A program made the translations under genes and the position numbers. Shown piece by piece: positions 17,208 through 26,368 of a stretch of DNA of 64,000 bases (its first letter is position 1; every line of letters begins with the position of its first letter). Under the pieces are notes generated by a model. It was not told the DNA's origin and searched no databases. It worked only from the letters and a program-made list of their open reading frames with translations. Where the stretch lies: contig JAEWIZ010000026.1 of the NCBI GenBank assembly GCA_023386815.1, positions 62,001 through 126,000 on the forward strand. Reading direction: 5' to 3'. This stretch comes from Bacillota bacterium (GTDB taxonomy: Bacteria > Bacillota > Clostridia > Lachnospirales > Lachnospiraceae).

Positions 17208-17827
17208 AGCTGGCAGTTCTAGTATCAGGCGGAGGGACGAACCTTCAGGCTCTGATTGATCAAATAGAACAAAGTAAGCTTACCGGTGTCAAGATTGAAG
17301 TTGTTATAAGTAACAAAGCAGGAGTACATGCTCTGACAAGAGCAAAGCAGCATGGAATTCCTTCAGAGGTTATCTTAAAAAAGGATTTTGTGGGTAAGGA
17401 AGAGTTTGGTAAGGCTTTGGTAAAATTGCTTGAGTGTTATCAGGTTGATCTGGTAGTGTTAGCAGGCTGCCTTCTCATTATTCCGGAACAGGTAATTGAA
17501 GCATACAGAAATCGGATTATCAATATCCATCCTGCTCTGATTCCCTCTTTCTGTGGAGAGGGTTATTATGGTCTGAAGGTACATGAAGCAGTACTTGCCC
17601 GCGGAGTTAAGATTACAGGAGCTACGGTTCATTTTGTTGATGAGGGAACGGATACAGGACCTATTATTTTGCAAAAAGCGGTAAATGTATGGCCAGGTGA
17701 TACACCTGAGCTTCTTCAGCAAAGAGTAATGGAACAGGCGGAATGGGAGCTGCTGCCTAAGGCAGTTCAGTTAATTGCTGATCATAGAATTGTTATAGAA
17801 GATAATAAGGTTACAATAAAGGAATAG
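17201..17827 (+). CDS. purN: Phosphoribosylglycinamide formyltransferase (GAR transformylase)
   Basis: This enzyme transfers a formyl group from 10-formyltetrahydrofolate to GAR in purine synthesis. It is 208 residues, the usual length. It shows LVSGGGTNLQALID for phosphoribosyl binding, NIHPALIPSFCGEGYYGLKVHEAVLARG with the catalytic Asn-His pair, and TGATVHFVDEGTDTGPII with the catalytic Asp. It overlaps the end of purM, so the two are translationally coupled. A hairpin lies after the stop, so purD may need its own transcription start. Confidence 0.97.
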   Translation: MLKLAVLVSGGGTNLQALIDQIEQSKLTGVKIEVVISNKAGVHALTRAKQHGIPSEVILKKDFVGKEEFGKALVKLLECYQVDLVVLAGCLLIIPEQVIEAYRNRIINIHPALIPSFCGEGYYGLKVHEAVLARGVKITGATVHFVDEGTDTGPIILQKAVNVWPGDTPELLQQRVMEQAEWELLPKAVQLIADHRIVIEDNKVTIKE

Positions 17828-17837
17828 AATGAAGCAT

Positions 17838-17877
17838 AAAAACAGATGGTGGGCGCTATACCTACTTTCTGTTTTTT
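17838..17877 (+). terminator. Terminator-like hairpin after purN
   Basis: AAAAACAGA pairs with TCTGTTTTT around an imperfect inner stem, and a T-run follows. It separates purN from purD by about 270 bases and could attenuate read-through. Confidence 0.65.
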
Positions 17878-18099
17878 GTATAATCATAGTAAGTATTACG
17901 CACTAACTGAGGAAATGAATGAGTTTTTGTACTATAGATAATAGTAGTGAAATTATAAAGCAATTCCGAACAACATAGTTCGTAGGGCTTTCTGTTTACA
18001 GCAATGTTACTCAGTAATTTAACTTAATTGTAGGAACAAATTCAGTAGTTTTAAGTTACGAAATCACCTAAGTAGGATTTTAATTTGGAGGGATGAAGG

Positions 18100-19377
18100 A
18101 TGAAGGTTTTAATTATTGGTAGCGGCGGAAGAGAACATGCAATTGCATGGAAGGTTGCTCAGAGTCCAAGGGTTAATCATATATATTGTGCTCCGGGAAA
18201 TGCAGGCATTGAAGGTGTTGCCGAGTGTGTAGAGATAGGGGTTAACGAATTTGAGAAACTCGCTGATTTTGCTGCAAAGGAAAATATCGATCTTACAATT
18301 GTAGGACCGGATGATCCCTTAGTTGGCGGTGTGGTAGATGTCTTTGAAGAAAGGGGACTACCTGTGTTTGGACCCAGAAAGAGTGCTGCAATTATTGAGG
18401 GGTCGAAGGCATTTTCTAAGGATTTAATGAAAAAGTATCACATCCCTTCGGCTGCCTACGAGACCTTCGATCACTCCGCAGAGGCTATCGCTTACTTAAA
18501 AAATAATAGTAAATATCCCATCGTTTTAAAAGCAGATGGACTTGCCCTAGGCAAAGGAGTTTTAATCTGTAATACACCTGAGGAGGCTGTTGATGGCGTA
18601 AAGCAGATTATGGAGGATAAACAGTTTGGCACGGCAGGAGATCGACTTGTGATTGAAGAGTTCATGACTGGCCGCGAGGTATCGGTGCTAGCATTCTGTG
18701 ACGGAACCCACATAGCTCCTATGACAAGTGCCCAGGATCATAAAAGGGCAAAGGATGGTGACCAGGGGTTAAATACCGGAGGGATGGGAACCTTTTCCCC
18801 CAGCCCTTTTTACACAAAAGAGGTCGATGAGTTCTGCAGGAAGAATATTTACCAACCTACCATGGATGCAATGAGAGAAGAAGGTAGGCCGTTCAAGGGG
18901 ATTTTATTTATAGGACTTATGCTCACCCCAGAGGGACCTAAGGTTCTGGAATATAATGCTCGCTTTGGAGATCCGGAGACCCAGGTTGTCCTGCCTCGAA
19001 TGAAAAATGATATTATTGATGTTATAGAAGCCTGTATTGATGGCACCCTTGATCAGATTCAGTTGGAGTTTGAGGATAATGCAGCAGTTTGTGTTATTCT
19101 TGCCTCTCAGGGCTATCCCGAAAGCTATGAGAAAGGATTTCCGATTAAGGGCTTGAATCAATTCAAAGGGAAGGAAGATTATTTCGCTTTTCATGCCGGA
19201 ACGAAAAAATCTGAGGACGAGATCCTGACAAATGGTGGACGTGTTCTGGGAATTACTGCAACAGGAAAGGGTTTGAGGGAAGCAAGAAAGAAAGCCTATG
19301 AAGCAACCACATGGGTAGAGTTTTCAAATAAGTACATGAGAAATGATATTGGGAAAGCAATTGATGAGGCTAACTAA
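18100..19377 (+). CDS. purD: Phosphoribosylamine-glycine ligase (GAR synthetase)
   Basis: This ATP-grasp enzyme joins glycine to phosphoribosylamine in purine synthesis. At 425 residues it is full length. Landmarks are MKVLIIGSGGREHAIAWK, VGPDDPLVGGVVD, the ATP-grasp core YPIVLKADGLALGKGVLI, EEFMTGREVSVLAFCDG, QDHKRAKDGDQGLNTGGMG (the purD signature), and LEYNARFGDPETQ. The ribosome site GGAGGG precedes the ATG. It follows purM-purN on the same strand but after a hairpin and a 270-base gap; that gap contains no gene and no purine-riboswitch core that I could find. Confidence 0.97.
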   Translation: MKVLIIGSGGREHAIAWKVAQSPRVNHIYCAPGNAGIEGVAECVEIGVNEFEKLADFAAKENIDLTIVGPDDPLVGGVVDVFEERGLPVFGPRKSAAIIEGSKAFSKDLMKKYHIPSAAYETFDHSAEAIAYLKNNSKYPIVLKADGLALGKGVLICNTPEEAVDGVKQIMEDKQFGTAGDRLVIEEFMTGREVSVLAFCDGTHIAPMTSAQDHKRAKDGDQGLNTGGMGTFSPSPFYTKEVDEFCRKNIYQPTMDAMREEGRPFKGILFIGLMLTPEGPKVLEYNARFGDPETQVVLPRMKNDIIDVIEACIDGTLDQIQLEFEDNAAVCVILASQGYPESYEKGFPIKGLNQFKGKEDYFAFHAGTKKSEDEILTNGGRVLGITATGKGLREARKKAYEATTWVEFSNKYMRNDIGKAIDEAN

Positions 19378-19829
19378 AAAGAATAACATTATTGGTATAT
19401 AAAGGTAACGTGTGTTAGTTCATTTTAAGGAATAAATAGATAACAATGAAATGATGCGTTCGTAATAATTATAACAAATACAACAAGGAATGGGAGAGGG
19501 ATTCAATGAATTCGTCTCCTATTATTTTTGTGGCTGTGAGCTAGGAATAATAGACCTGCTGATAACTGACAAATAATAGACTGAGATTGTCAACATGTTA
19601 CAAAAAAACTGGAATATGGTTCAATTGTTCTATGTTTACCTAAGAAGAAATATCAAATAATGGGGGAATGTGCCACATAAGTGCCATACTTCCTCCTTAA
19701 AATATCAGTAAATTAAGGAAAATTAATACATATGGATGACAATCCTGATACGGAATTTGTTGACAGCTTATGGCGAGAAAGGTATTGGCTGCCATCTTGG
19801 AGGTAAGCTTTTTAGGAAAGGGGTTTGTA
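19378..19829 (+). other. Gene-free stretch between purD and the cell-wall enzyme
   Basis: This AT-rich stretch holds a terminator at 19489-19529. It then forms the long leader of the glucosaminidase gene, with short inverted bits (for example GTGCCA/TGGCAC halves near 19680) but no riboswitch I can name. A short frame at 19736-19918 overlaps the true gene in another frame and is not credible. Confidence 0.45.
19489..19529 (+). terminator. Terminator of purD
   Basis: AATGGGAGA pairs with TCTCCTATT (one G-T pair) around a 17-base loop, and ATTTTT follows. Confidence 0.68.
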
Positions 19830-22637
19830 ATGAAGAAACGGTACTTAAAAAAATGGTTGATTGTTCTGTTGATTTTTTCAATGATTATTCCGCAACAATT
19901 AATAGGGAATTCATATAGTGCTTTAGCAGCGCAAACAGGAACCGTAACTGCAACGACATTAAACGTTAGATCACAAGCCTCAACAACGGCTAGTAAAGTA
20001 CAATTGAGTGGTACGGATGTATACTTAAGTAAAGGTGAAACAGTTAATATACTTAGTAATGAGGGAGATTTCTATTATATCTCGCTTAAGTTTAACGGGA
20101 AGACAGTAAAGGGATATGTACATAAGGATTATATTAAACGGGAGGGAACAGTAGAGGCAACACCAACGCCAAAACCGACGCCAACACCGAAACCAACAAC
20201 AAAGCCAACCGTTATACCAACTCCTACTAAGGCACCTGCTTCGGGAACGCAGACATCAACTACGATAATAAAAAAAGTTCAGATAAAGGCAACGGTTACT
20301 GCATCAACCCTGAATATCAGAAGCGGTCCTGGCACCAGCTATAGCAAGGTTGCTGGTTTAGTTAAAGGGAATTCCGTTACTGTGCTTAGTGAAAAGGTAA
20401 CAACGGATAAAAAAGAATGGTATGGTATCTCTTTTGTATCCAATGGTAAAACAATGACAGGCTATGTGGATAGCGCCTATATCAAACTAGCCTACGGCAG
20501 TGGGATAAAAGCTCAGGTTTCTGCTAGTGCTCTTAATATTAAATCAGCCGCAGGAAGTAAGGCATCTAATCTAAAGTATACGAATGGAAACATTGTTCGA
20601 TTAGGAAAGAATAAAGCTGTTACCATATTGGGCGAGACAACAATTTCTGGTGAGAAGTGGCTTAAGCTCTCTTTTGTGACCTATAATGTGAAGCGAACTG
20701 GATATGCCCTGGCTAATCAAATTGATTTTCAGGCTACAGTAACAGCGACACCAACACCGACAAAAAAGCCTACAGCAACGCCAACGCCTACGAAAAAACC
20801 AACAGCAACGGCGACACCGACAGAGAAACCTACAACTACCCAAACACCAACAAAGAAACCAACAGCAACACCGACGAAGGCACCTACTTCAACTCCAAAA
20901 GTTACAGCTATACCAACTACAAAACCCTCGGATCAGCCGGCAATTACCCCTTCCAAGACAATCATAAATCAGGGCGGTCTGGAAATGAGGTCGGTACTTG
21001 TATATAATAATATATTAGGACCAGTAAGAGGTCTTATCTGTAATTCCTATTATGTGAGTGTGTTTAGCAGTGTAATAAATAACATGGTATTTCTGGTTGG
21101 AGCGAATTCAGAGTCCGTTCAGCTTCAAAGCGGACAGGAGGTTATAGTAACAGAAGCTTATACTGTAGCAGGAGCCGTTTATTATAAAGTATATTTCTGG
21201 TATAATAATGTTATCAACACTGGTTACGTACAGGCAGATTATGTATACATTAGCAATATAACACCGGAAGTAACACCAAGTACTACTCCGACACCTGCAG
21301 TTACATCAAAAGTAACACCTAATCCTCTTCCTACAGGTGCGGGCGGTGAAAATTATGCTGAGCAGCTAAAGAGCCTAGGTTTCCCGGATAGCTATATCCC
21401 GGCACTGGTGCAGTTACATGCCTTATATCCAAAATGGGAGTTTAAGCCCTACCAAACAGGACTTGACTGGAACTCAGTAATTGCAGCCGAAAGTGTACCT
21501 GGTAAAAATCTGATTCCGAATTCCAGAAGCGTTGAATGGAAGTCCCTTTCAAACGGAGCCTATAATTGGAATACGGATGTCTTTACCGTATATGATGGGA
21601 CAACTTGGGTAACAGCCTCCGAGGATGCAATCAAGTACTACATGGATCCCAGGAATTTCCTGACAGCCAATGGAATCTTCCAGTTTGAATTTTTGAAATA
21701 CCAAAGTGGCTATCAGAACGTATCTGGAGTTGAAAATATTTTGAAGGGCACCGCTCTTTACAATTCGTACTATACCTTTATGGATGATGCAGGAGCCACA
21801 AAGACCTTTACCTATGGTGAAACCTTTGTGAAAGCAGCAGAATATTCCGGAGTCAGCCCCTATCATTTAGCATCTCGCGTGAAGCAGGAGGTGGTAACCG
21901 GATCCACTACATTGAGTGGAAGTGTAACAGGAAATTATGCAGGTTACGAAGGTTATTATAATTTCTACAACATTGGAGCGGCCGATAGTGCTGGCGGAGG
22001 TGCAATTGCAAATGGACTGAAGTATGCCAAGAATGGCAGCACGAGTTCAGCGACAAATGCATTATATATGATACCTTGGACAAGCCCATATAAATCCATT
22101 GTGGGTGGGTCTAGTTTCATCGGAGGCAGTTACATTAATCGTGGACAGGATACGATTTATCTTCAAAAGTTTAATGTAACACCGATTTCAACCTATTACC
22201 ATCAATACATGTCAAATGTTGAGGCTCCTTACGCTGAGGCAAAGAAAGTATTAACCGCATATAATGGAATGTCAGATTCGCCGATCATATTCTCCATCCC
22301 TGTATATTTGAATATGCCGGCAACAGCATCACCACTTCCGACAACTGCGTTTAATCCTAATAATCGTATGAAGAGCCTGCAGGTTCTTGATGCGGCCGGT
22401 AAATCACTGGTGTTAACACCAACCTTTAGTCAGACGGAATTTAACTATTATATTATGGTCGCAAACGATGTAAGCAGTGTTCAAATCAAGGCGACAGCAG
22501 TTAGCAAGAAAGCTACCATAATGAATGGAACTGGAACCGTTGCCTTGAATGTTGGAACAAATGTAATAACAATTCCAGTAATTGCAGAAAATGGAGATAT
22601 CGCAAATTATAATGTAACAATAGTCAGAGCACAATAA
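19830..22637 (+). CDS. Secreted SH3-domain cell-wall N-acetylglucosaminidase with cadherin-like tail
   Basis: This protein of about 935 residues cuts peptidoglycan outside the cell. A signal peptide (KKRYLKKWLIVLLIFSMII, cleavage near SALA-AQ) is followed by bacterial SH3 repeats that bind the wall (TVTATTLNVRSQAS, TVTASTLNIRSGPG, QVSASALNIKSAAG and a fourth, diverged copy). Pro/Thr/Lys linkers of the TPTPKP type separate them. The C-terminal half has a glucosaminidase fold: YSGVSPYHLASRVKQE with the likely catalytic Glu, then YNFYNIGAAD and IPWTSPYKSI. A final cadherin-like sandwich (MKSLQVLD...NYNVTIVRAQ) ends it. The ATG follows AGGAAAGGGG; an upstream in-frame ATG lacks a site. A strong terminator follows. 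Confidence 0.87.
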   Translation: MKKRYLKKWLIVLLIFSMIIPQQLIGNSYSALAAQTGTVTATTLNVRSQASTTASKVQLSGTDVYLSKGETVNILSNEGDFYYISLKFNGKTVKGYVHKDYIKREGTVEATPTPKPTPTPKPTTKPTVIPTPTKAPASGTQTSTTIIKKVQIKATVTASTLNIRSGPGTSYSKVAGLVKGNSVTVLSEKVTTDKKEWYGISFVSNGKTMTGYVDSAYIKLAYGSGIKAQVSASALNIKSAAGSKASNLKYTNGNIVRLGKNKAVTILGETTISGEKWLKLSFVTYNVKRTGYALANQIDFQATVTATPTPTKKPTATPTPTKKPTATATPTEKPTTTQTPTKKPTATPTKAPTSTPKVTAIPTTKPSDQPAITPSKTIINQGGLEMRSVLVYNNILGPVRGLICNSYYVSVFSSVINNMVFLVGANSESVQLQSGQEVIVTEAYTVAGAVYYKVYFWYNNVINTGYVQADYVYISNITPEVTPSTTPTPAVTSKVTPNPLPTGAGGENYAEQLKSLGFPDSYIPALVQLHALYPKWEFKPYQTGLDWNSVIAAESVPGKNLIPNSRSVEWKSLSNGAYNWNTDVFTVYDGTTWVTASEDAIKYYMDPRNFLTANGIFQFEFLKYQSGYQNVSGVENILKGTALYNSYYTFMDDAGATKTFTYGETFVKAAEYSGVSPYHLASRVKQEVVTGSTTLSGSVTGNYAGYEGYYNFYNIGAADSAGGGAIANGLKYAKNGSTSSATNALYMIPWTSPYKSIVGGSSFIGGSYINRGQDTIYLQKFNVTPISTYYHQYMSNVEAPYAEAKKVLTAYNGMSDSPIIFSIPVYLNMPATASPLPTTAFNPNNRMKSLQVLDAAGKSLVLTPTFSQTEFNYYIMVANDVSSVQIKATAVSKKATIMNGTGTVALNVGTNVITIPVIAENGDIANYNVTIVRAQ

Positions 22638-22691
22638 GCCTTAACCATCGAATGATGAAAGCAGGCCTGATAGATTTAATGGGATAAGAAC

Positions 22692-22736
22692 ATCCGGCCG
22701 CGGGAATATTACCTGACGGCCGGATTCTGATTTTTA
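22692..22736 (+). terminator. Terminator of the glucosaminidase gene
   Basis: Nine perfect GC-rich base pairs (ATCCGGCCG/CGGCCGGAT) close a 16-base loop and are followed by a T-rich tail. Confidence 0.82.
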
Positions 22737-22788
22737 TATAATTTACTGCAACTAGTCCATAAAAAACAAAGAAATGGAGAACATACTC

Positions 22789-24027
22789 ATGAAAAAGAGA
22801 AGAATGATGGTACTTGGATTAATATTAATTTTTATATTTGCAGGAAGCTTTCTTTTTCCAAAATACAGTCAGGCTGCCAGTGCGGATGTAGTGATAAGCG
22901 CTGATAACGTTGATATTACGGTGGGAGATAACATATTTGTATATGTGAAGGTTAACTCTGGCACCTATTTTGGTGACTTTGAAGCAAATTTAACCTACGA
23001 TGACAGCATACTGGATTATGCGGGCGGACCATCTGTGGTGAAAGGAAGCAGTGGTTTTCTAAAAATATCTGATATGAATGTATTAGATGGAGATAAATCC
23101 AGAAAATATACATTGAAGTTCCAAGCGTTAAAGGTAGGCGTTTGCGATATACAATTTAGTGGCGCTGTTATGGTTTATGATAGTAACACCGGTTATGAGA
23201 TGTCGGTATCCAGTAATAAATTGACATTAAATGTGAAAGCGCCGGCTACTGCATCAACGGACGCTAATTTAAAAGATCTTAAAACAAGTCCGGTGGATAT
23301 AACACCAGCCTTTTCACCTGATGTGCATGAGTACAAAGCGAATGTGAGTTATGATACAAAGCAGTTAATTATAACAGCAATCCCAGAGGATTCCAAAGCA
23401 ACTGTATCAATCTCTGGTGATGATTCTTTGATAGAGGGTGATAATAAAGTTATAATATCTGTATTAGCTGAATCAGGAGATGTCATAGAATATACTATCA
23501 ATGTATTTCGCGATTCAAAGCCAGAGGATGGAACGACAGGAAGTGAGGAGATCTCACCTGTTCCTACACAGAGCACCTTCGAAGTAATTACATTAAACGG
23601 AGAGAAGTATGCAATATACAGCGGACGGTATCAGATCTTAGTACCGGATAGTAGTGTTGCGATTCCACAGGGCTATAAACCGGCTACTTTGATTTTGTCA
23701 GATACGGAAATAAATGCTTATGTGCCGGAAAATAATGAAGCAAGCGACTTCCTTCTTATCTATGCCAAGAACGAGTTTGGTGAAACAGGATTTTATCAAT
23801 ATGATCGTATTGAGAGAACATTACAAAGATATAATTCAGAGGCAGCGATTAGTACCCCAACGGACTCCAATTCTTCTCAGGAAGCAGATGCGATAAAGGA
23901 GAGCAATGAAAGGTTAAAGAAGGCTATAATTGTAATTGTAATTCTTGGAATTGCAAGCGGTCTGTTAATTTTCACAACAATTGGCTTGTTACTCAAACTA
24001 AGAAGAGACAAAAGAGATAGGCGATAA
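22789..24027 (+). CDS. Membrane-anchored surface protein with cohesin-like and cadherin-like domains
   Basis: This 412-residue exported protein has a signal peptide (residues 1 to about 30, ending SQA-ASAD). A cohesin-like beta sandwich occupies about 33-145 (VVISADNVDITVGDNIFVYV, then FGDFEANLTYDDSILDYAGG). A cadherin-like beta-sandwich lies at about 155-240 (DANLKDLKTSPVDITPAFSP ... YTINVFRD), then a globular stretch, and a C-terminal membrane segment (about 380-402) with a basic stop KLRRDKRDRR. It would sit in the membrane facing the wall. The preceding cell-wall hydrolase ends in the same type of cadherin-like domain, so the two may act together. The ATG is chosen because GGAG lies ten bases upstream; an ATG five codons earlier overlaps that site. 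Confidence 0.8.
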   Translation: MKKRRMMVLGLILIFIFAGSFLFPKYSQAASADVVISADNVDITVGDNIFVYVKVNSGTYFGDFEANLTYDDSILDYAGGPSVVKGSSGFLKISDMNVLDGDKSRKYTLKFQALKVGVCDIQFSGAVMVYDSNTGYEMSVSSNKLTLNVKAPATASTDANLKDLKTSPVDITPAFSPDVHEYKANVSYDTKQLIITAIPEDSKATVSISGDDSLIEGDNKVIISVLAESGDVIEYTINVFRDSKPEDGTTGSEEISPVPTQSTFEVITLNGEKYAIYSGRYQILVPDSSVAIPQGYKPATLILSDTEINAYVPENNEASDFLLIYAKNEFGETGFYQYDRIERTLQRYNSEAAISTPTDSNSSQEADAIKESNERLKKAIIVIVILGIASGLLIFTTIGLLLKLRRDKRDRR

Positions 24028-24033
24028 TGCTAC

Positions 24034-24061
24034 TTGACATTTTAAACATACTTGTTATACT
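24034..24061 (+). promoter_or_regulatory. Promoter of the GntR-mcsA-mcsB operon
   Basis: A perfect -35 TTGACA is separated from a -10 TATACT by 16 bases. It starts six bases after the preceding gene's stop and 160 bases before the regulator. Confidence 0.75.
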
Positions 24062-24081
24062 AAGTGTATAACAGGTATAAC
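24054..24081 (+). promoter_or_regulatory. Dyad operator overlapping the -10 of the GntR operon
   Basis: GTTATAC, five bases, then GTATAAC form a perfect dyad over the -10 element. A second GTATAAC half-site lies nine bases further on. Binding here would block RNA polymerase. The first gene of the operon is a GntR regulator, so self-repression is the natural reading. No GGTCAAA-type CtsR box was found. Confidence 0.6.
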
Positions 24082-24220
24082 GTGATAGCATAAGTGGCAT
24101 TAGATTCTGAACCTAGTAAGTAAATGAGGCGAGCAACGCTATCTATGGACACCTGTAGCTCTGGCGTCACAAGAAAAAGTATCAATTACAGATTTATGTA
24201 ATAGAATGAGGTGTATCCTT

Positions 24221-24595
24221 ATGTTTGTTCAAATTGATTTTAATAGTGATGAAGCAATCTATATCCAGCTTAGGAATCAAATTATATATGGCATAGCCAC
24301 ATCACAGCTTCAGGAGGGCGAAAATCTGCCATCCGTACGTGATTTGGCGGAGCATATAGGCATTAATATGCATACTGTAAATAAGGCCTACACGATGCTG
24401 AAACAGGAAGGATATTTAAGGCTTGATCGCAGAAAAGGTGCAGTGATTGCAATTGATATTAATAAATTACAGGCAATTAGGGAAATGCGAGAGGAGCTTA
24501 GAGTAGTTCTTGCAAAAGCCTTTTGTAAAAATATTAGCTGCGAGGAGGCACACGAGATCGTTAACGATATCTTTAGTGAATTTGAAAGGGGGTAA
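24221..24595 (+). CDS. GntR-family (YtrA type) transcriptional regulator
   Basis: This protein of about 124 residues has an N-terminal winged helix (IYIQLRNQIIYGIATSQLQEGENLPSVRDLAEHIGINMHTVNKAYTMLKQEGYL in overlapping motifs). A tail of only about 50 residues follows, the YtrA pattern with no large effector domain. It is the first gene of the mcsA-mcsB-clpC block, where Bacillus and many clostridia encode CtsR instead. It probably binds the dyad over its own promoter. The ATG at 24221 is preferred to the one five codons earlier, which precedes the AGGTG site. The link to heat-shock control is inferred from position only. Confidence 0.85.
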   Translation: MFVQIDFNSDEAIYIQLRNQIIYGIATSQLQEGENLPSVRDLAEHIGINMHTVNKAYTMLKQEGYLRLDRRKGAVIAIDINKLQAIREMREELRVVLAKAFCKNISCEEAHEIVNDIFSEFERG

Positions 24596-24600
24596 TGACC

Positions 24601-25155
24601 ATGTTATGTGATAGATGCCAGAAAAGAGATGCAAAAATACTATACACGGAAATTATAAACGGTGCAAAGAAGGAACAGCATCTTTGCGAGGAATGTGCAA
24701 CCGACTATACATCCTTTCAAATGGAGAAACCGTTAATGAACAGCGACTTAACGCTGGGTGATCTACTTTCGACATTACTGGATACCTATACTGGAACAGG
24801 TCATAAAAAAACTGGAACGGACACACCAGCCCTAACCTGTGATGGCTGCGGGATGACCTATGATGAGTTTGCGGGGAAAGGACGTTTTGGATGTGCCAGC
24901 TGTTATCAAAGCTTTCGTGATCAATTAGGTAAAACCTTGAAGGGAATTCAAGGAGCGGATGTGCATACGGGTAAACGACCAAAGGGTCTGGTATCTGCAG
25001 TGGAGACTGACAAGACGAAAATGGATATCTCGGAGATCGAAAAGTTGTCAATCCGTTTACAGGAAGCAATTGAAAAAGAAGAGTTTGAGGAGGCCGCCAG
25101 ACTTCGAGACATCATTAAACAGATGAAAAAAGAGGAGGAGATTAACAATGCTTAA
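24601..25155 (+). CDS. mcsA: McsA-type zinc-finger activator of the arginine kinase
   Basis: This 184-residue protein activates McsB and links it to ClpC. Two zinc-finger pairs are visible: CDRCQKRDAK with LCEECA near the N terminus, and CDGCGMTYDEF with CASC in the middle. A UvrB/UvrC (UVR) motif lies at the C terminus (KLSIRLQEAIEKEEFEEAAR). The stop of the regulator gene overlaps an ATG at 24595, but the GGGGG site sits only three bases before it; ATG at 24601 has nine. It overlaps mcsB by eight bases. Confidence 0.9.
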   Translation: MLCDRCQKRDAKILYTEIINGAKKEQHLCEECATDYTSFQMEKPLMNSDLTLGDLLSTLLDTYTGTGHKKTGTDTPALTCDGCGMTYDEFAGKGRFGCASCYQSFRDQLGKTLKGIQGADVHTGKRPKGLVSAVETDKTKMDISEIEKLSIRLQEAIEKEEFEEAARLRDIIKQMKKEEEINNA

Positions 25156-26191
25156 ATGGTATGAGCAAATTGTTCCAGATAGCGACGTAGTAATCTCCAG
25201 TCGTGTTAGATTTGCACGTAATCTTGAGACTTATCCCTTTTCATCCAAAATATCAGATGAACAGGCATTTGCTTTAGTCGAAGAGGTAAAGGGAATAAGT
25301 GCTTCTCTTTCGGAAAAAGCGAATAAGAAGTTCTACGCCTGTAATATAAGCACTTTGAGTGATATTGATAAAATTGCCATGGTAGAACGTCATATCGTAA
25401 GCCCTTTGTTGGCTGAGAAGGATCAGGCAACCGGACTCATATTATCGGAAGATGAGACCATTAGCATTATGATCAATGAAGAAGACCATGTCAGGATACA
25501 AGCGATTGTTGGCGGGATGAATCTGGAACGGGCATATCTGGAGGCAGATCGGATTGATGATATTGCCTATGAGAAATTGCATTTTGCATATGACGAAAAA
25601 TATGGATATCTAACCTCCTGTCCTACGAATGCAGGAACAGGAATTAGAGCTTCCTGTATGGTATTTCTTCCAGCACTCAGTTCAGCCAGAATGATACAAA
25701 AATTGATTGAGGAAGTCGGAAAATACGGTGTAACCATCCGAGGTATTTACGGTGAGGGGACAAAAAGCTTAGGCAGTATTTATCAGATTTCCAATCAAAA
25801 AACAATGGGTAATTCCGAAAGTGAAATCATAGAGAATTTAAAACGGATTGTATTTCAGGTAGTAAAACAGGAACGTAAGCGCCGTGAATATATGCTGTCG
25901 GTCAATACGGATGAAATTGAGGATCAGGTATATCGCTCCTATGGAGTATTAAAATATGCCAGACAGATCTCTTCGGATGATGCAATGACACTGCTGTCCC
26001 AATTAAAGTTTGGAAAGGATTGTGGACTGATCAAGTTTGATCGTGAATTTAATATTCACAAGCTGATGATGGGAGTTCAGCCGGGTAGCCTGCAATGGAC
26101 ACTTGGTAAAAATGTTGGAAGTTTAACAAGAGATCAAGCAAGATCTGAATATATTCGGAAGGAACTACCGAAAATTATTATTAATTCATAA
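25148..26191 (+). CDS. mcsB: Protein arginine kinase McsB
   Basis: This 347-residue ATP:guanido phosphotransferase-fold kinase phosphorylates arginines on proteins, marking them for ClpC-ClpP degradation. Visible marks are VISSRVRFARNL (nucleotide-binding arginines), MINEEDHVRIQ with the catalytic Glu, and the Cys loop CPTNAGTGIRASCMVFLP (usually CPTNLGTG). Near the end is the DQARSEYIRK stretch, which lies in the region of the phospho-arginine pocket. Length is normal (about 350). Translation is coupled to mcsA by overlap, with an AGGAGG site inside the mcsA end. A repeat-bearing gap of 177 bases separates it from clpC. Confidence 0.95.
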   Translation: MLKWYEQIVPDSDVVISSRVRFARNLETYPFSSKISDEQAFALVEEVKGISASLSEKANKKFYACNISTLSDIDKIAMVERHIVSPLLAEKDQATGLILSEDETISIMINEEDHVRIQAIVGGMNLERAYLEADRIDDIAYEKLHFAYDEKYGYLTSCPTNAGTGIRASCMVFLPALSSARMIQKLIEEVGKYGVTIRGIYGEGTKSLGSIYQISNQKTMGNSESEIIENLKRIVFQVVKQERKRREYMLSVNTDEIEDQVYRSYGVLKYARQISSDDAMTLLSQLKFGKDCGLIKFDREFNIHKLMMGVQPGSLQWTLGKNVGSLTRDQARSEYIRKELPKIIINS

Positions 26192-26217
26192 CATGTGAAT
26201 CAGTCTGATTCCCGTGT
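26190..26217. repeat. Degenerate TGACAAGTGAATC-family palindrome after mcsB
   Basis: ACATGTGAATCAG and CTGATTCCCGTGT pair imperfectly across one base. The core TGAATCAG/CTGATTC matches the copy after dnaE. Confidence 0.4.
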
Positions 26218-26326
26218 AGGTGGATAACAATTGAGTTAAACTGATTCAAGGGTAGATAAAAAGCAATGAAACGAAACTGACCATTAATAGGTGGAAGCAA
26301 TTGAGTTAGATTGATTCGATAGTAGA
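26216..26326 (+). repeat. Imperfect direct repeat pair upstream of clpC
   Basis: Two units of about 40 bases, 26216-26256 and 26287-26326, share the core GGTGGA-A-CAATTGAGTTA-A-TGATTC and a GGTAGA/AGTAGA end. They lie in the gap before clpC, where a clpC promoter or operator would be expected. Confidence 0.6.
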
Positions 26327-26368
26327 CGGGTAATTAAAGTACTCTCAGCAAGAATGGAGGACACAAAT

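Noticed and set aside
17828..18099. Purine riboswitch before purD
   Set aside because: The conserved three-way-junction core could not be found; only short inverted bits are present.
19531..19829. Cyclic-di-GMP riboswitch ahead of the cell-wall enzyme gene
   Set aside because: The leader is long, but the conserved class I or II core sequences are not visible.
20157..20930. CRISPR-like or mobile repeat in the ACACCAACGCC-rich stretches
   Set aside because: These are codons of Pro/Thr/Lys linkers between SH3 domains inside an intact gene.
24028..24220. CtsR box at the mcsA-mcsB-clpC operon
   Set aside because: No GGTCAAA direct repeats were found; the visible dyad has a different sequence.
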